A DNA stretch of 64,000 nt from Ulvibacter algarum (GTDB lineage: Bacteria > Bacteroidota > Bacteroidia > Flavobacteriales > Flavobacteriaceae): NCBI GenBank assembly GCA_947488905.1, contig CANLBJ010000002.1, positions 310,001-374,000 of the forward strand, in the 5' to 3' direction. The translations under genes were made by a program, and so were the position numbers. Shown here piece after piece: positions 26,747 to 35,186 of this stretch. Numbering within the stretch: the stretch's first letter is position 1; each line of letters begins with the position of its first letter. The notes below the pieces were generated by a model, which was given only the letters and a program-made list of their open reading frames with translations, was not told the origin of the DNA and made no database searches.

Positions 26747-26775
26747 AATGAAATTGAATTTGAAATTGAAAATGT
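26747..26775. repeat. GAAATT/GAATTT hexamer array
   Basis: Several GAAATTGAATTT-type units lie just before a long hairpin and 45 bp from a TTTCCGAAG motif (26820), in the gap before the ABC permease gene end. Confidence 0.6.
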
Positions 26776-26823
26776 GCTTGAGCTTTATTATGATGTTCTC
26801 ATAAATAAAACCAAGCACATTTC
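26769..26823 (-). terminator. Long imperfect hairpin after ABC permease gene
   Basis: AAATGTGCTTG pairs perfectly with CAAGCACATTT, and TTTATTATGA pairs with TCATAAATAAA with one extra base. On the minus strand a TTTTCAATTT tail follows, so it can act as a terminator for the ABC permease gene. Its outer arm is part of the TTTCCGAAG motif. Confidence 0.6.
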
Positions 26824-26828
26824 CGAAG
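26820..26828 (+). repeat. TTTCCGAAG dispersed motif copy
   Basis: CACATTTCCGAAGTAAAAAGTA; its reverse complement shares TACTTTTTACTTCGGAAATG with the copy at 30468-30476. It lies 10 bp beyond the permease stop. Confidence 0.75.
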
Positions 26829-26837
26829 TAAAAAGTA

Positions 26838-27674
26838 TTATAAATCTCTCTTTTTAAGAATCACTAATGACCAATAAATAAACAAGAAGGTCCATACAGA
26901 TACAATTGCTATGTTTAGAAAAGTAACATCGTATGATTTTGTGATATCTTCACCTACTTGGCTAGCAATAGATTGTACGCCGCCTAGTCTTGTAAATGGT
27001 TCTTTAATCAAATTATTCATCGCCTCTAGCGGGAAAAACTGAATAATGGTGTCTGCTATTTCTGTTCCTTTAAACAATCCCCATTTTAAAATGGCGTAAA
27101 ATATGCCTTCAAATACCCACCAAATAAATAGAAAACCAAGTGCAAAAGCAGAGCGTTTAACGAGTACTGCTAAGAATAAACAAAATGAAAAGAAGCCAAC
27201 GAGTTTAATAAAGTAAGCAAGTAAGTAATCTAAGTCTCTAAAAATGATAGCCATCTCTGTATAGTCTGAGAAGATAAGACCTAAAATCATTGAAACAATA
27301 AACACAAAAATAGTAGAAGCGGCAGCAAATAATATTACTGTAAGAAATTTTGATAAGACAAATTCTGTTTTGCTTAAACCATCTATCAAATTCTGTTTTA
27401 GGGTTCTATAGCTATATTCATTAGAGACTAATGAGACAATGACTATAGCAAAGAATAGTTTTAACCACGCAGCGAGATAGGTGTTAAAATGCCATATAAA
27501 TGGAAAATTAAAGATGCCTTGATCTGCAACTCTAAAATTAACACTGGCAAAATTAAATTCTATTGAAGCGATAAGAGCAATAAAAGTGATCAATACAAAG
27601 TATATGATAGATATAACTTTGACAGATTTATTATACTTTATTTTCTGAAATTCTATATTGAGAAGACGTAGCAT
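26838..27674 (-). CDS. ABC transporter permease (ABC-2 type)
   Basis: The 278-residue membrane protein has six predicted helices (about 19-40, 60-85, 100-130, 150-180, 180-210, 250-272). The short conserved YSYRTLKQNLIDGLSKTEFVLSKFL, after the second helix, is typical of ABC-2 permeases of the gliding/NatB-like export class. It follows its ATPase partner by only 2 bp, so the two form one unit. The substrate is unknown. A resemblance to antibiotic or bacteriocin exporters is weak, and nothing else in the neighbourhood points to a substrate. Confidence 0.88.
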   Translation of the reverse strand: MLRLLNIEFQKIKYNKSVKVISIIYFVLITFIALIASIEFNFASVNFRVADQGIFNFPFIWHFNTYLAAWLKLFFAIVIVSLVSNEYSYRTLKQNLIDGLSKTEFVLSKFLTVILFAAASTIFVFIVSMILGLIFSDYTEMAIIFRDLDYLLAYFIKLVGFFSFCLFLAVLVKRSAFALGFLFIWWVFEGIFYAILKWGLFKGTEIADTIIQFFPLEAMNNLIKEPFTRLGGVQSIASQVGEDITKSYDVTFLNIAIVSVWTFLFIYWSLVILKKRDL

Positions 27675-27676
27675 GA

Positions 27677-28573
27677 TTAGTTGTTTTTAGTAAGTTCAAG
27701 AAATTGTTCTTCAAGGCTTTCCTTGCGTTTCACGAGATGTGATAATGCAATCCCTTTATCAAAACAGAGCTTATTAATAGCTGCCGCATCCATAGGTTCT
27801 TTTAGATAAGCAACTAGTGTATCATTCTCTTCTTTTACAGATGTAAATGAATTACTGTTCTCAAGTGTGGCTTTAAGTTGAAGCATATCATTTGCTTTTA
27901 CAGTTATAAAACCGTGACTTGCGTTCATATTCTCAACGCTACCTACGTAAAGACTTTTTCCTTTTCTAAGGATGACCACGTGGCTACATACTTTTTCAAC
28001 TTCGTCAAGTAAGTGTGAAGCTAATAGTATCGTTGTTCCTTGAGTTGCGATGGTACGTATTATTTCTCTTATTTGATGTATACCTTGTGGGTCAAGCCCG
28101 TTTGTAGGCTCATCAAGAATCAATATTTCTGGATCGTTAAGTAGGGCAGAGGCAATCGCTAGACGTTGTTTCATTCCTAAACTAAAGGTGCTAAACTTGC
28201 TGTGTTGTCTCTCTTCAAGACCAACAATATTAAGTTTTTCTGAAATTTTATGAGTTGGAACTCCTTTAATTTTACAAACCAATTCTAGATTTTGGTAAGC
28301 AGACATATAAGGGTAAAAGTTAGGGTGCTCAATAATAGCTCCTACTTTATTAAGTGCCTCGTGTGTAGTCCCAGTGCCGTCAAACCAATGAAACTCTCCC
28401 GAAGTTTTATTAACTACGTTTAATACAATACCAAGGGTAGTAGATTTTCCACTTCCGTTGGGTCCAAGAATTCCGTAGACATTTCCTTTTTCTATGGTAA
28501 ACGATAAATCATTTACTGCCGTAATAGGACCAAACTTTTTAGTCAGGTTATTAATGGTGAGAATAGTATTCAC
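27677..28573 (-). CDS. ABC transporter ATP-binding protein
   Basis: The 298-residue ATPase has Walker A GILGPNGSGKST, the Q-loop region, signature FSLGMKQRLAIASAL, and Walker B LLNDPEILILDEPTNGLDP followed by the H-loop LLASHLLDEVEKVC. The C-terminal 80 residues are a DUF4162-like extension typical of ABC-2 exporters. The start is GTG at 28573. It is encoded 2 bp before the permease. The pair is preceded by a terminator at 28671-28705 that ends the nucleoid-protein transcript, so the transporter has its own promoter in the 100-bp gap. Confidence 0.93.
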   Translation of the reverse strand: MNTILTINNLTKKFGPITAVNDLSFTIEKGNVYGILGPNGSGKSTTLGIVLNVVNKTSGEFHWFDGTGTTHEALNKVGAIIEHPNFYPYMSAYQNLELVCKIKGVPTHKISEKLNIVGLEERQHSKFSTFSLGMKQRLAIASALLNDPEILILDEPTNGLDPQGIHQIREIIRTIATQGTTILLASHLLDEVEKVCSHVVILRKGKSLYVGSVENMNASHGFITVKANDMLQLKATLENSNSFTSVKEENDTLVAYLKEPMDAAAINKLCFDKGIALSHLVKRKESLEEQFLELTKNN

Positions 28574-28670
28574 GTGCGGTTGGTTTTTAAGGTTGTTAGT
28601 ATGACGAGTAATGGGAAGATTTGTTACAGTAGAAATTTCAAACTTTTAAAACCAGTTAAGATTAAAAAAG

Positions 28671-28705
28671 AAAAATCTTCAATTGCTTGCAACTGAAGAT
28701 TTTTA
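28671..28705 (-). terminator. Terminator after the nucleoid-associated protein gene
   Basis: AAAAATCTTCAATTG and CAACTGAAGATTTTT form a nearly perfect stem around CTTG. On the minus strand a T-run follows, directly after the stop of the 28723-29781 gene. Confidence 0.8.
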
Positions 28706-28722
28706 ATATTGTTGAAGAAAAA

Positions 28723-29781
28723 TTAACTCTTCTCTTCTTTATTAAAATAAACAAGATAATAATACATCTGCTTGTCTTCATCCCATCCTTTTTCTACAAA
28801 CTTGTCTGCACTTTCTGGATTAATAAAGTCCATTTTAATCTGTATGTGAGTATCAAGATTAATTACATTTTTAATCTTTTTACGCGCTGCAGTTACTGCT
28901 GTGTTAGCAATAGGGAAGGTTGTTAAATCTTCTATACTATACTTAGGTGCTTTTTCGTTTTTATAGTGATTAAATTCAGGTATTAGATCTGGATTGTCTA
29001 TCACATCTGTCATAAAATCAGACTCGTTAAAGCTGTCATTTTTTGCAAAATGATTAACCGCACGGTTCATAAACATCACTTCTTCTTTCTTGTCTTCTGC
29101 AGGTAAAACAACGTCTTTAGCAAAATCTTGACAGAATTTTAAGTACTTTTTTGTGTAAAAGTTATCGTCTTGAAAAGCGTCTAGACCTAAAAAACTCTCA
29201 ATCCAGTAGCGGGCATCATACCTGTTACTATCTACAGAAAGTACCTTATAGCCATCTTCTCTATTTTTATTAAAAATAATACAACCCTTATCAAGTTTAT
29301 TAAGACTAACCCCTTGTTGTAAAACGGCATCTAGCTGGTTTTCAGTTTCAGAAAACTGTAAGAAGTCTTGCTTTAACTCAGATTTAAAGATACCAATGGC
29401 ATCCATCTTTTCATTGTCTAATTGTACGTTTTCTAAATAAGCAATATATACTTCACCGTTTTTAATATGCGGGTGCATAGACTGATCAAAAAGATATTTT
29501 GCAATGGTCTTACTTACTTCGTGTGCAGACTCTGGGTTATCAAAAATAGTGTTAGCTGCTTTATATATTTCGTGAAATTCTAGGTCAGCTTCGTGATGAA
29601 AATGAAAATAATTTTCTTCTTTTTCTCTAAAAGGTTTTAAGAAAAACTCTTTCATTAATGGTCTAATCTCGTCATCAATCTTGTAGGTGTTATTAGATAG
29701 TACAACAGACTCATTACGGCTTTTATTACCTACGCGATGTATAGAAAGTGAAGATATTTGTGTGTTAAATAAGTTGATCAT
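28723..29781 (-). CDS. Nucleoid-associated protein, NdpA/YejK family
   Basis: The 352-residue protein matches the 37-kDa nucleoid-associated (NdpA) family: the N-terminal LFNTQISSLSIHRVGNKSRNESVVLS, the central KNGEVYIAYLENVQLDNEKMDAIGIFKSE and the C-terminal INLDTHIQIKMDF stretch. In Escherichia coli the homolog YejK co-purifies with the nucleoid, and its precise role is poorly known. It is single, with a good terminator after it. The 100 bp before its start carry a GCTTTATG-type tandem repeat (29788-29826). Confidence 0.85.
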   Translation of the reverse strand: MINLFNTQISSLSIHRVGNKSRNESVVLSNNTYKIDDEIRPLMKEFFLKPFREKEENYFHFHHEADLEFHEIYKAANTIFDNPESAHEVSKTIAKYLFDQSMHPHIKNGEVYIAYLENVQLDNEKMDAIGIFKSELKQDFLQFSETENQLDAVLQQGVSLNKLDKGCIIFNKNREDGYKVLSVDSNRYDARYWIESFLGLDAFQDDNFYTKKYLKFCQDFAKDVVLPAEDKKEEVMFMNRAVNHFAKNDSFNESDFMTDVIDNPDLIPEFNHYKNEKAPKYSIEDLTTFPIANTAVTAARKKIKNVINLDTHIQIKMDFINPESADKFVEKGWDEDKQMYYYLVYFNKEEKS

Positions 29782-29787
29782 TTTACT

Positions 29788-29826
29788 GCGTGCTTTATGC
29801 TTTATGCGCTATGCTTCAAGCTTTAT
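29788..29826. repeat. GCTTTATG imperfect tandem repeats
   Basis: GTGCTTTATGCTTTATGCG and further CTATGC/GCTTTATG units repeat with a period of about 7-9 bases, upstream of the nucleoid-protein gene. Confidence 0.5.
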
Positions 29827-29884
29827 GTTGTTATTAATTTGCTTTTTGCTTAAAGTTTGTAGCTTAAAGAAAAAAAACTTTTTA

Positions 29885-30397
29885 CTAATTCCAGTTTTCG
29901 TCAAAATCCATTGAGTCATAATCTGTGTCATCATAATCGTCATCATAATCATCGCCAAACTCATCTTCATCACCACTCTTCATCTCAGGTTCTAATACCT
30001 CTAGAGGTATTTCACCTTGAGCAAACATAAGAGTAGGGTACTGCATTCCTGGTTCTGGCTCTACAATCTCTGCTAGCTCGACCATAAATGTCCACATATA
30101 TAAAAAATCATATACGTAGACTAACCTTGTTTGCTTTTCCCATAGAGTATCACCTAAAATTGTGTCGCTCATAACGCGCTTTTCTCCAGGCTTTTCGCTC
30201 ATGTCAAACAATGCAATTTCTTGTCCTTGTTCCCAAGCCTCGTTGCTCACATAAAAAGACGCCATTTCTTCTCCTTCAAACCCAAACGACTGTGTAATAA
30301 CGTTATGAAAATCTTCTAAATTGCTAGAAGCCTGTATTTCTATGTCTCTGTAGATGTCTTCAACAGTGTCTAGAGTAACTCTTAATCGGTAAATCAT
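29885..30397 (-). CDS. pRiA4b ORF-3/IS1096-passenger-type domain protein with acidic tail
   Basis: The 170-residue protein starts MIYRLRVTLDTVEDIYRDIEI and continues with FHNVITQSFGFEGEEMASFYVS, the pattern of the pRiA4b ORF-3-like domain (about 1-110). The C-terminal 35 residues are an extreme acidic tail of Asp/Glu/Tyr (DDYDDDYDDTDYDSMDFDE). The family is named after genes carried on a plasmid and on an insertion sequence, but this copy is chromosomal and has no transposase beside it. Function is unknown. A -7 box (TATCTTTG) lies 19 bp upstream of its ATG. Confidence 0.8.
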   Translation of the reverse strand: MIYRLRVTLDTVEDIYRDIEIQASSNLEDFHNVITQSFGFEGEEMASFYVSNEAWEQGQEIALFDMSEKPGEKRVMSDTILGDTLWEKQTRLVYVYDFLYMWTFMVELAEIVEPEPGMQYPTLMFAQGEIPLEVLEPEMKSGDEDEFGDDYDDDYDDTDYDSMDFDENWN

Positions 30398-30416
30398 TGT
30401 AAAAAATATTAGCCTG

Positions 30417-30424
30417 CAAAGATA
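30417..30424 (-). promoter_or_regulatory. -7 promoter box of pRiA4b-type gene
   Basis: The minus strand reads TATCTTTG, 19 bases before the ATG at 30397. Confidence 0.55.
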
Positions 30425-30467
30425 TTAGTTTCCTATCAAGTTTGAAGAATGAGATGGGTACTTTTTA

Positions 30468-30541
30468 CTTCGGAAATGTGATAGATATTAACAATGTCGA
30501 AATTGAAATTGAAATCGAAAACGAAACTGAATTTGAATTTA
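30468..30541. repeat. TTTCCGAAG motif followed by GAAATY hexamer array
   Basis: CTTCGGAAATGTG (30468-30480) is followed within 20 bp by GAAATTGAAATTGAAATCG and more hexamer-like units to 30541. A short ACGGTT/AACCGT hairpin follows at about 30553-30572. Nothing else is seen in this 267-bp gap between genes. Confidence 0.7.
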
Positions 30542-30664
30542 AAAATAAAATGACGGTTTGATGCTCAACCGTTCGCTTTGCTTACTCCACGAATCACGAT
30601 ATTTATTCATAGAAACTTTAGTCTTTAATCTTAATGTCGTGTCTCGTATTTCTAAAACATTTTT

Positions 30665-31177
30665 TTATCTTCTTCTTGACAGCGTAGCTTCACTTATATA
30701 AGGACTAAAAACGGTAAAATTTGTGCCAGTACGCTCTGCAAAGTCTTTTGCATAAAGAATTGCCATTTCTTCTGTTTTAAATTCTTTGATAAGTAGTTTT
30801 TCTCTGTGGGTTTCGTTGAGTAAAAAGACCACAAATAATCGGTTTTTAGTAGTAATTGGTATTCCTGCACCATAATAGGAGGTACCTTTTAAATTAGTTA
30901 ATAAAACACACACGTCAGGAAAGTCTTTAAATGATTTCCATTCGCCTTGTTTTACCCAAAAATGTCTATTGTAATATTTAAAACGATTTTTGCTTTTTTC
31001 TACTTGAATTCCTATGATAGAAAAAGCTAGATAAACCCCTATTATTAATAGAGTAGCCCCAGAAAAAAGATATTGAGTAGAAAATAACAATACAGATAAA
31101 CCGATAAAAAAATAACCCAAAAAGACTCCTGCAGGAGGGTACTTTTGTTCTACAAACTGGTCAAAATTATTTTTCAT
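30665..31177 (-). CDS. Two-helix membrane protein, PH-like
   Basis: The 170-residue protein has two adjacent membrane helices (about 15-33 and 36-55) and a cytoplasmic region of about 110 residues that reads like a bacterial PH-type beta domain (FWVKQGEWKSFKDFPDVCVLL, TKNRLFVVFLLNETHREKLLIKEF). It ends with a basic SRRR. A similarly built protein occurs at 42413-43018. I do not recognise a family. It is encoded alone between two repeat-rich gaps. Confidence 0.7.
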   Translation of the reverse strand: MKNNFDQFVEQKYPPAGVFLGYFFIGLSVLLFSTQYLFSGATLLIIGVYLAFSIIGIQVEKSKNRFKYYNRHFWVKQGEWKSFKDFPDVCVLLTNLKGTSYYGAGIPITTKNRLFVVFLLNETHREKLLIKEFKTEEMAILYAKDFAERTGTNFTVFSPYISEATLSRRR

Positions 31178-31220
31178 AATTGTTAGTAGTAATAGAGTCT
31201 AAAATATGATAAAATCTCTT

Positions 31221-31352
31221 CTGTCAGTCTGAGCGCAGTCGAAGATCATTAGAAATCCCAAAGTTTTCTAGAATCACTAAATTATGATAATTAACAATAT
31301 TAAGACTTTAAACTTTGTTTTTATAAGCACTTCGACTGCGCTCAGCGTGACA
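31221..31352. repeat. REP-like inverted repeat pair (GAGCGCAGTCGAAG)
   Basis: TGTCAGTCTGAGCGCAGTCG AAG at 31222 and CACTTCGACTGCGCTCAGCG TGACA at 31328 are complementary arms about 85 bp apart. I recognise the sequence as a dispersed palindrome of Flavobacteriia intergenic regions. Related degenerate pairs are at 7977-8055 and 45898-45970. Confidence 0.8.
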
Positions 31353-31397
31353 TTATTTTTTTTTAGTCCAAAATCGTACATCGTCAATCGAATACCC

Positions 31398-32411
31398 TTA
31401 TTTACTATACCTGTGCAAAGTAAAAGTCATTGCAGCAAGTAAAAAGAAGGCAAACACTTGATGAAGTACTCCTAGTAGAACAGGAACTTGTAAAACAAGC
31501 GTTAAAACCCCTAGTACAAACTGTACCATAACAAGTATAGCAAGTGTGTTTACACCCTTGGCTTGTAGAGCTGTCTGTGTTTTTTGCTTTGATTTCCACC
31601 AGATTAATGCAATAAAAATCACCACTACATATGCAAAAGTTCGATGCACAAGTTGTACACCACTTTTTCCTTCTATAAAATTACGCCATACAGGAGTTTG
31701 CTCAATGGTAACCGAATCATGAATCCATTGCCCGTCACTCATTAATGGCCAGTGGTTGTGTATCCATCCAGCATCTAAGCCAGCCACAAAAGCGCCATAG
31801 ATTATTTGAACAATAAGTACTACAAGACCTACTCTTATAAGATTTCTAAAACCTTTATCAATTTCTATTTTTTTAGGAAACCAAAGGTCTAGTGCTACCC
31901 AAAGTGTATAAGCAAATGTTATAAATGCTGTAGTTAAGTGCATAGCAAGTCTATAATGACTCACGTCTGGTCTATCAACCAGCCCACTCTTGACCATATA
32001 CCAACCTAAAAATCCTTGAAAACCACCCAAAAATAATAACAGAATACATTTTTTGATAGTGGGTTTTGAGAGTTGGCGTTTCAGAAGAAAATATAGGAAA
32101 GGCACTAAAAATACGACCCCAATAAAACGACCTATTACTCGGTGAATCCATTCCCAGAAGTAAATGTCTTTAAACTCCTCTAGAGACATCCCGCTGTTCT
32201 TTTTTTGATACTCAGGAAACTCTTTATAATGATCAAAAGCCGCTGTCCATTCTATCTCATTCATAGGAGGGATGGTGCCAGAGATAAGCTTATAATTTGA
32301 TATAGAAAGTCCAGAATGTGTGAGGCGTGTAATACCACCTACTACAACCATAATAAAGATTAGGAAGCAGCCTGTAAGTAGCCAGTAAATAACTTTTTTA
32401 TTGTCTTTCAT
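31398..32411 (-). CDS. ctaA: Heme A synthase (COX15/CtaA)
   Basis: The enzyme oxidises heme O to heme A for aa3-type cytochrome oxidase. The 337-residue membrane protein has eight predicted helices. The first carries GGITRLTHSGLS and the second FKDIYFWEWIHRVIGRFIGV, with the conserved His of EWIHR. The second half repeats this pattern with LVHRTFAYVVV and VLLGVLHQVFAFFLL, whose His residues are heme ligands. The gene overlaps the end of the acetyltransferase gene by 14 bp and belongs to the cca transcript. Cytochrome oxidase genes themselves are not in the window. Confidence 0.95.
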   Translation of the reverse strand: MKDNKKVIYWLLTGCFLIFIMVVVGGITRLTHSGLSISNYKLISGTIPPMNEIEWTAAFDHYKEFPEYQKKNSGMSLEEFKDIYFWEWIHRVIGRFIGVVFLVPFLYFLLKRQLSKPTIKKCILLLFLGGFQGFLGWYMVKSGLVDRPDVSHYRLAMHLTTAFITFAYTLWVALDLWFPKKIEIDKGFRNLIRVGLVVLIVQIIYGAFVAGLDAGWIHNHWPLMSDGQWIHDSVTIEQTPVWRNFIEGKSGVQLVHRTFAYVVVIFIALIWWKSKQKTQTALQAKGVNTLAILVMVQFVLGVLTLVLQVPVLLGVLHQVFAFFLLAAMTFTLHRYSK

Positions 32412-32931
32412 AATGTGATTTTGTGAGTAAATGCCACTCTGTAATCTTTGTTTCGTTGGGATACGGTTTTACAGCGATTTTCTGAAAATTTAGCTTGCTT
32501 AACACCATAGCAGATGCAGGGTTTTCTGGATACACAAAACCATAAATTTCTTCTAGTTTTAGTTTTTCAAAAGCATATTTTATGATGGCTTTTGAAGACT
32601 CTGTAGCGATTCCTTTTCCCCAATATTCTGGTAAAAATCGATAGCCTAAATCTGTATGACCAAAGTCTGATAAATATTTAACTCCATTAAAACCTATGAT
32701 TTTATTATCTGCTTTATGTATTACAGCAAACCTGCCGTAGCCATAATTTTGATAGTCTTTAAGCCAAACATCATTAATTAAATCAATGGCTTCTTCAATT
32801 GTGTTTCTTACAATATCGCCAGTATGTTGCTGTGCTAATTTATTAGAGCAAAACTCGAGTATACCTTCTTCATCGCCCATTTTAAAAGGGCGAAGTAATA
32901 ATCGTTCTGTCTCTAATATTATATTATTCAT
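32398..32931 (-). CDS. GNAT-family acetyltransferase, RimJ/RimL type
   Basis: The 177-residue protein has the RimJ/RimL layout: NIILETERLLLRPFKMGDEEGILEFC at the N-terminus, then the acetyl-CoA-binding stretch (about 95-130) GYRFLPEYWGKGIATESSKAI and GFVYPENPASAMVLSKLNFQ. The family acetylates N-termini of ribosomal proteins or other acceptors; the acceptor cannot be predicted. The start overlaps the cca end by 8 bp, and its own end overlaps ctaA by 14 bp, so the three are translationally coupled. Some alternatives, such as an antibiotic acetyltransferase, have no support here. Confidence 0.88.
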   Translation of the reverse strand: MNNIILETERLLLRPFKMGDEEGILEFCSNKLAQQHTGDIVRNTIEEAIDLINDVWLKDYQNYGYGRFAVIHKADNKIIGFNGVKYLSDFGHTDLGYRFLPEYWGKGIATESSKAIIKYAFEKLKLEEIYGFVYPENPASAMVLSKLNFQKIAVKPYPNETKITEWHLLTKSHYERQ

Positions 32932-34348
32932 CTATAGTAAGCCCTAAAGCTTTTCCTTTTTTTATCATAAAAGCATACGCCTCATCATAATCATTTGCTA
33001 TATCGCCTTCTAAAATGGCTTCTTTTATAGCATCTTTAATTTGCCCAATTTCGCGTGAAGGTTTTAAGTTAAAAGTCTTCATAATCTCTTCACCACTCAC
33101 AGGTGGTTGAAAATTACGTACAGAGTCACGCTCTTCAACTTCTACAATCTTGTTGCGAACTACCTCAAAATTCTTGTGATATTTTTTAAACTTCTTTGGG
33201 TTTTTAGTAGTGATGTCTGCTTCGCAGAGCGTCATTAAGTCTTCTACATAATCACCAGCATCAAAAACTAATCTACGTACAGCACTATCTGTGACTTCTG
33301 TGGCTAAGACAATAGGACGCGAGCTCATTAATACCATTTTTTGTACAAACTTCATCTTGTCATTTAGCGGCATTTTAAGACGCTTAAATAATTTGTAAAC
33401 CATTTTTGACCCTACAAACTCGTGGCCGTGAAAGGTCCATCCTATTTTTTTATGAAATCGTTTAGTAGGTGCTTTGCCTATATCGTGTAGTAATGCAGCC
33501 CATCTTAACCAGAGGTTATCTGTTGTTTTTGCTATATTATCTACTACTTCTAGCGTGTGCCAGAAGTTATCTTTATGTTTTTGCCCTTCTATCTCGTCAA
33601 TACCTTGTAGAGCTACTAATTCTGGAAATATATGTGGTAATAATCCTGTTTTATGTAATAATGCAAAACCTTTTGATGGAACTGGCGCGCTTAATATTTT
33701 ATTAATTTCTGTTACAACACGCTCTTTACTAATAATCGTAATTCTATCTGCATTTCTAGTAATAGATTCTAGCGATTTATCCTCGATAATAAAATCTAGT
33801 TGTGTTGCAAACCGTATGGCACGAAGCATACGTAAAGGATCGTCACTATATGTGATATCTGGATCTAGCGGTGTTCTTATAATTTTGTTGTGTAAATCTT
33901 CAACTCCATTAAAAGGGTCTAATAAATCACCATATGTCTCATCATTAAGACTTAAGGCTAAGGCGTTTATTGTAAAATCTCTTCGGTTTTGATCGTCTTG
34001 CAGAGTTCCATTTTCTACGGCTGGGTTTCTGCTCTCTTCAGAGTAGCTTTCTTTTCTGGCACCTACAAATTCTAGCTCTACGTTAGCAGATTTAAGCATT
34101 GCTGTTCCATATGTTTTAAAAACAGATACGTTTGGTTTGCCAGGTAATAGCTTAGATACTTCTTTTGCTAAAGAAATACCGCTACCTACCGCTACAATAT
34201 CAATATCTTTTGCATCGCCTCGTTCTAACAGAAAATCACGAACAAAGCCGCCTATTACATATGTGTCAAGTTTTAAATTACTTGCAGCTTTGCTCACGCT
34301 ATTAAAAATAGGATTCTTAAGGGCAGTTTTATAATTTGGGGTATTCAA
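32924..34348 (-). CDS. cca: CCA tRNA nucleotidyltransferase (with HD domain)
   Basis: The enzyme adds or repairs the 3'-CCA end of tRNAs. The 474-residue class II polymerase has the nucleotidyltransferase head (about 20-150: YVIGGFVRDFLL and DIDIVAVG, the metal-binding D-x-D), the RRDFTINALALSL template motif, the SDDPLRMLRAIRFATQL segment, and an HD phosphohydrolase domain (about 245-370, LRWAALLHDIGKAPTKRF). Absence of a second CCA-adding gene suggests it adds all three bases, but the window cannot show the rest of the genome. It starts a run continuing into the acetyltransferase and ctaA, each with overlapping ends. Confidence 0.96.
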   Translation of the reverse strand: MNTPNYKTALKNPIFNSVSKAASNLKLDTYVIGGFVRDFLLERGDAKDIDIVAVGSGISLAKEVSKLLPGKPNVSVFKTYGTAMLKSANVELEFVGARKESYSEESRNPAVENGTLQDDQNRRDFTINALALSLNDETYGDLLDPFNGVEDLHNKIIRTPLDPDITYSDDPLRMLRAIRFATQLDFIIEDKSLESITRNADRITIISKERVVTEINKILSAPVPSKGFALLHKTGLLPHIFPELVALQGIDEIEGQKHKDNFWHTLEVVDNIAKTTDNLWLRWAALLHDIGKAPTKRFHKKIGWTFHGHEFVGSKMVYKLFKRLKMPLNDKMKFVQKMVLMSSRPIVLATEVTDSAVRRLVFDAGDYVEDLMTLCEADITTKNPKKFKKYHKNFEVVRNKIVEVEERDSVRNFQPPVSGEEIMKTFNLKPSREIGQIKDAIKEAILEGDIANDYDEAYAFMIKKGKALGLTIDE

Positions 34349-34380
34349 GAGGTAAATAGTTTATTGTTTATAGTTTTGAC

Positions 34381-35118
34381 TTAATTGGTAGCCGTAATTT
34401 TCACGACATCTTTATATTCTAACCAATTGAGTGGTTCTGCTAATTGATGTGTATTAAATTCTAAATGAATAACTCTTCGTTTTTTTCCATTAGTCGTTTT
34501 GCTAGATGCGTGTAAAGTGAGCGGTTTCATTAACATTACACCTCCTTTTGGCACTTCACAAATGTGTTCGTTTTGTATATTCCATTCGTCTGCATCTGTT
34601 CTAATTACTCCTTTGCTGTGTGACTTTGGGATTACTTTAATAGCTCCGTTTTCTTTAGTTGTATTATCTAAATGAATGCGAATAGTAACAGTTTCCTGTA
34701 AAATGTTGATTGGCGGTTGTACACCATATTGACCTTTTTTAAAAGTCCAATTTTTGTAATTATCAACTTCATTTTTTTTATCTACCGAAATACTCAAATC
34801 TTGATGATACCCCACAAACCAATTAGAATCACTCGTTTTATCAAAATAAATCGCTTTTGTTAAAAACGGGAGATCATCAAAGAGGTCAGTAATTAAATTA
34901 GTAAGCTTTAAATTAAAAATTAAATTTTCTAATTCTGGGATATTATTTAATAATTGACGGATTGCAAATAAATCTTTTGTTTTAAGAAACCCATCACCTG
35001 TTTGCTCTGCATTATCAATACAAGCTAAAATGTTTTTTATTTCAGTTTCAGAATACAAGTCGAATAAAACAGCATGTCCGTTTTCTTCTAGTTCTATTTT
35101 ATTTTCTGAATAACTCAT
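34381..35118 (-). CDS. Phytanoyl-CoA dioxygenase (PhyH)-family protein
   Basis: The 245-residue protein fits the PhyH branch of Fe(II)/2-oxoglutarate dioxygenases: YHQDLS is the H-x-D iron motif (about residue 106), and the distal His is in MLMKPLTLHASS (about 204), followed by RRVIHLEF with the oxoglutarate-binding Arg. The family hydroxylates diverse small molecules or lipids, and the substrate is unknown. It lies 32 bp upstream of cca on the same strand and may be in the same transcript. Confidence 0.85.
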   Translation of the reverse strand: MSYSENKIELEENGHAVLFDLYSETEIKNILACIDNAEQTGDGFLKTKDLFAIRQLLNNIPELENLIFNLKLTNLITDLFDDLPFLTKAIYFDKTSDSNWFVGYHQDLSISVDKKNEVDNYKNWTFKKGQYGVQPPINILQETVTIRIHLDNTTKENGAIKVIPKSHSKGVIRTDADEWNIQNEHICEVPKGGVMLMKPLTLHASSKTTNGKKRRVIHLEFNTHQLAEPLNWLEYKDVVKITATN

Positions 35119-35174
35119 TTTACAGTTTGACTTGGCCGTTTTATTCTAAAAGCCTGATAACAATTTAATTAATA

Positions 35175-35183
35175 TTTCCGAAG
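35175..35183 (+). repeat. TTTCCGAAG dispersed motif copy
   Basis: AATATTTCCGAAGCAATTA, four bases beyond the stop of the Sua5/YrdC-family gene. Confidence 0.7.
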
Positions 35184-35186
35184 CAA

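Noticed and set aside
29885-30397. Gene as part of a transposon (IS1096 passenger name)
   Set aside because: No transposase, inverted ends or target duplication are seen within 2 kb.
31405-31599. 64-codon frame inside ctaA
   Set aside because: It lies on the same strand in another frame of a well-supported heme A synthase gene, has Cys/Ser/Thr-rich composition, and shows no domain; it is a shadow.
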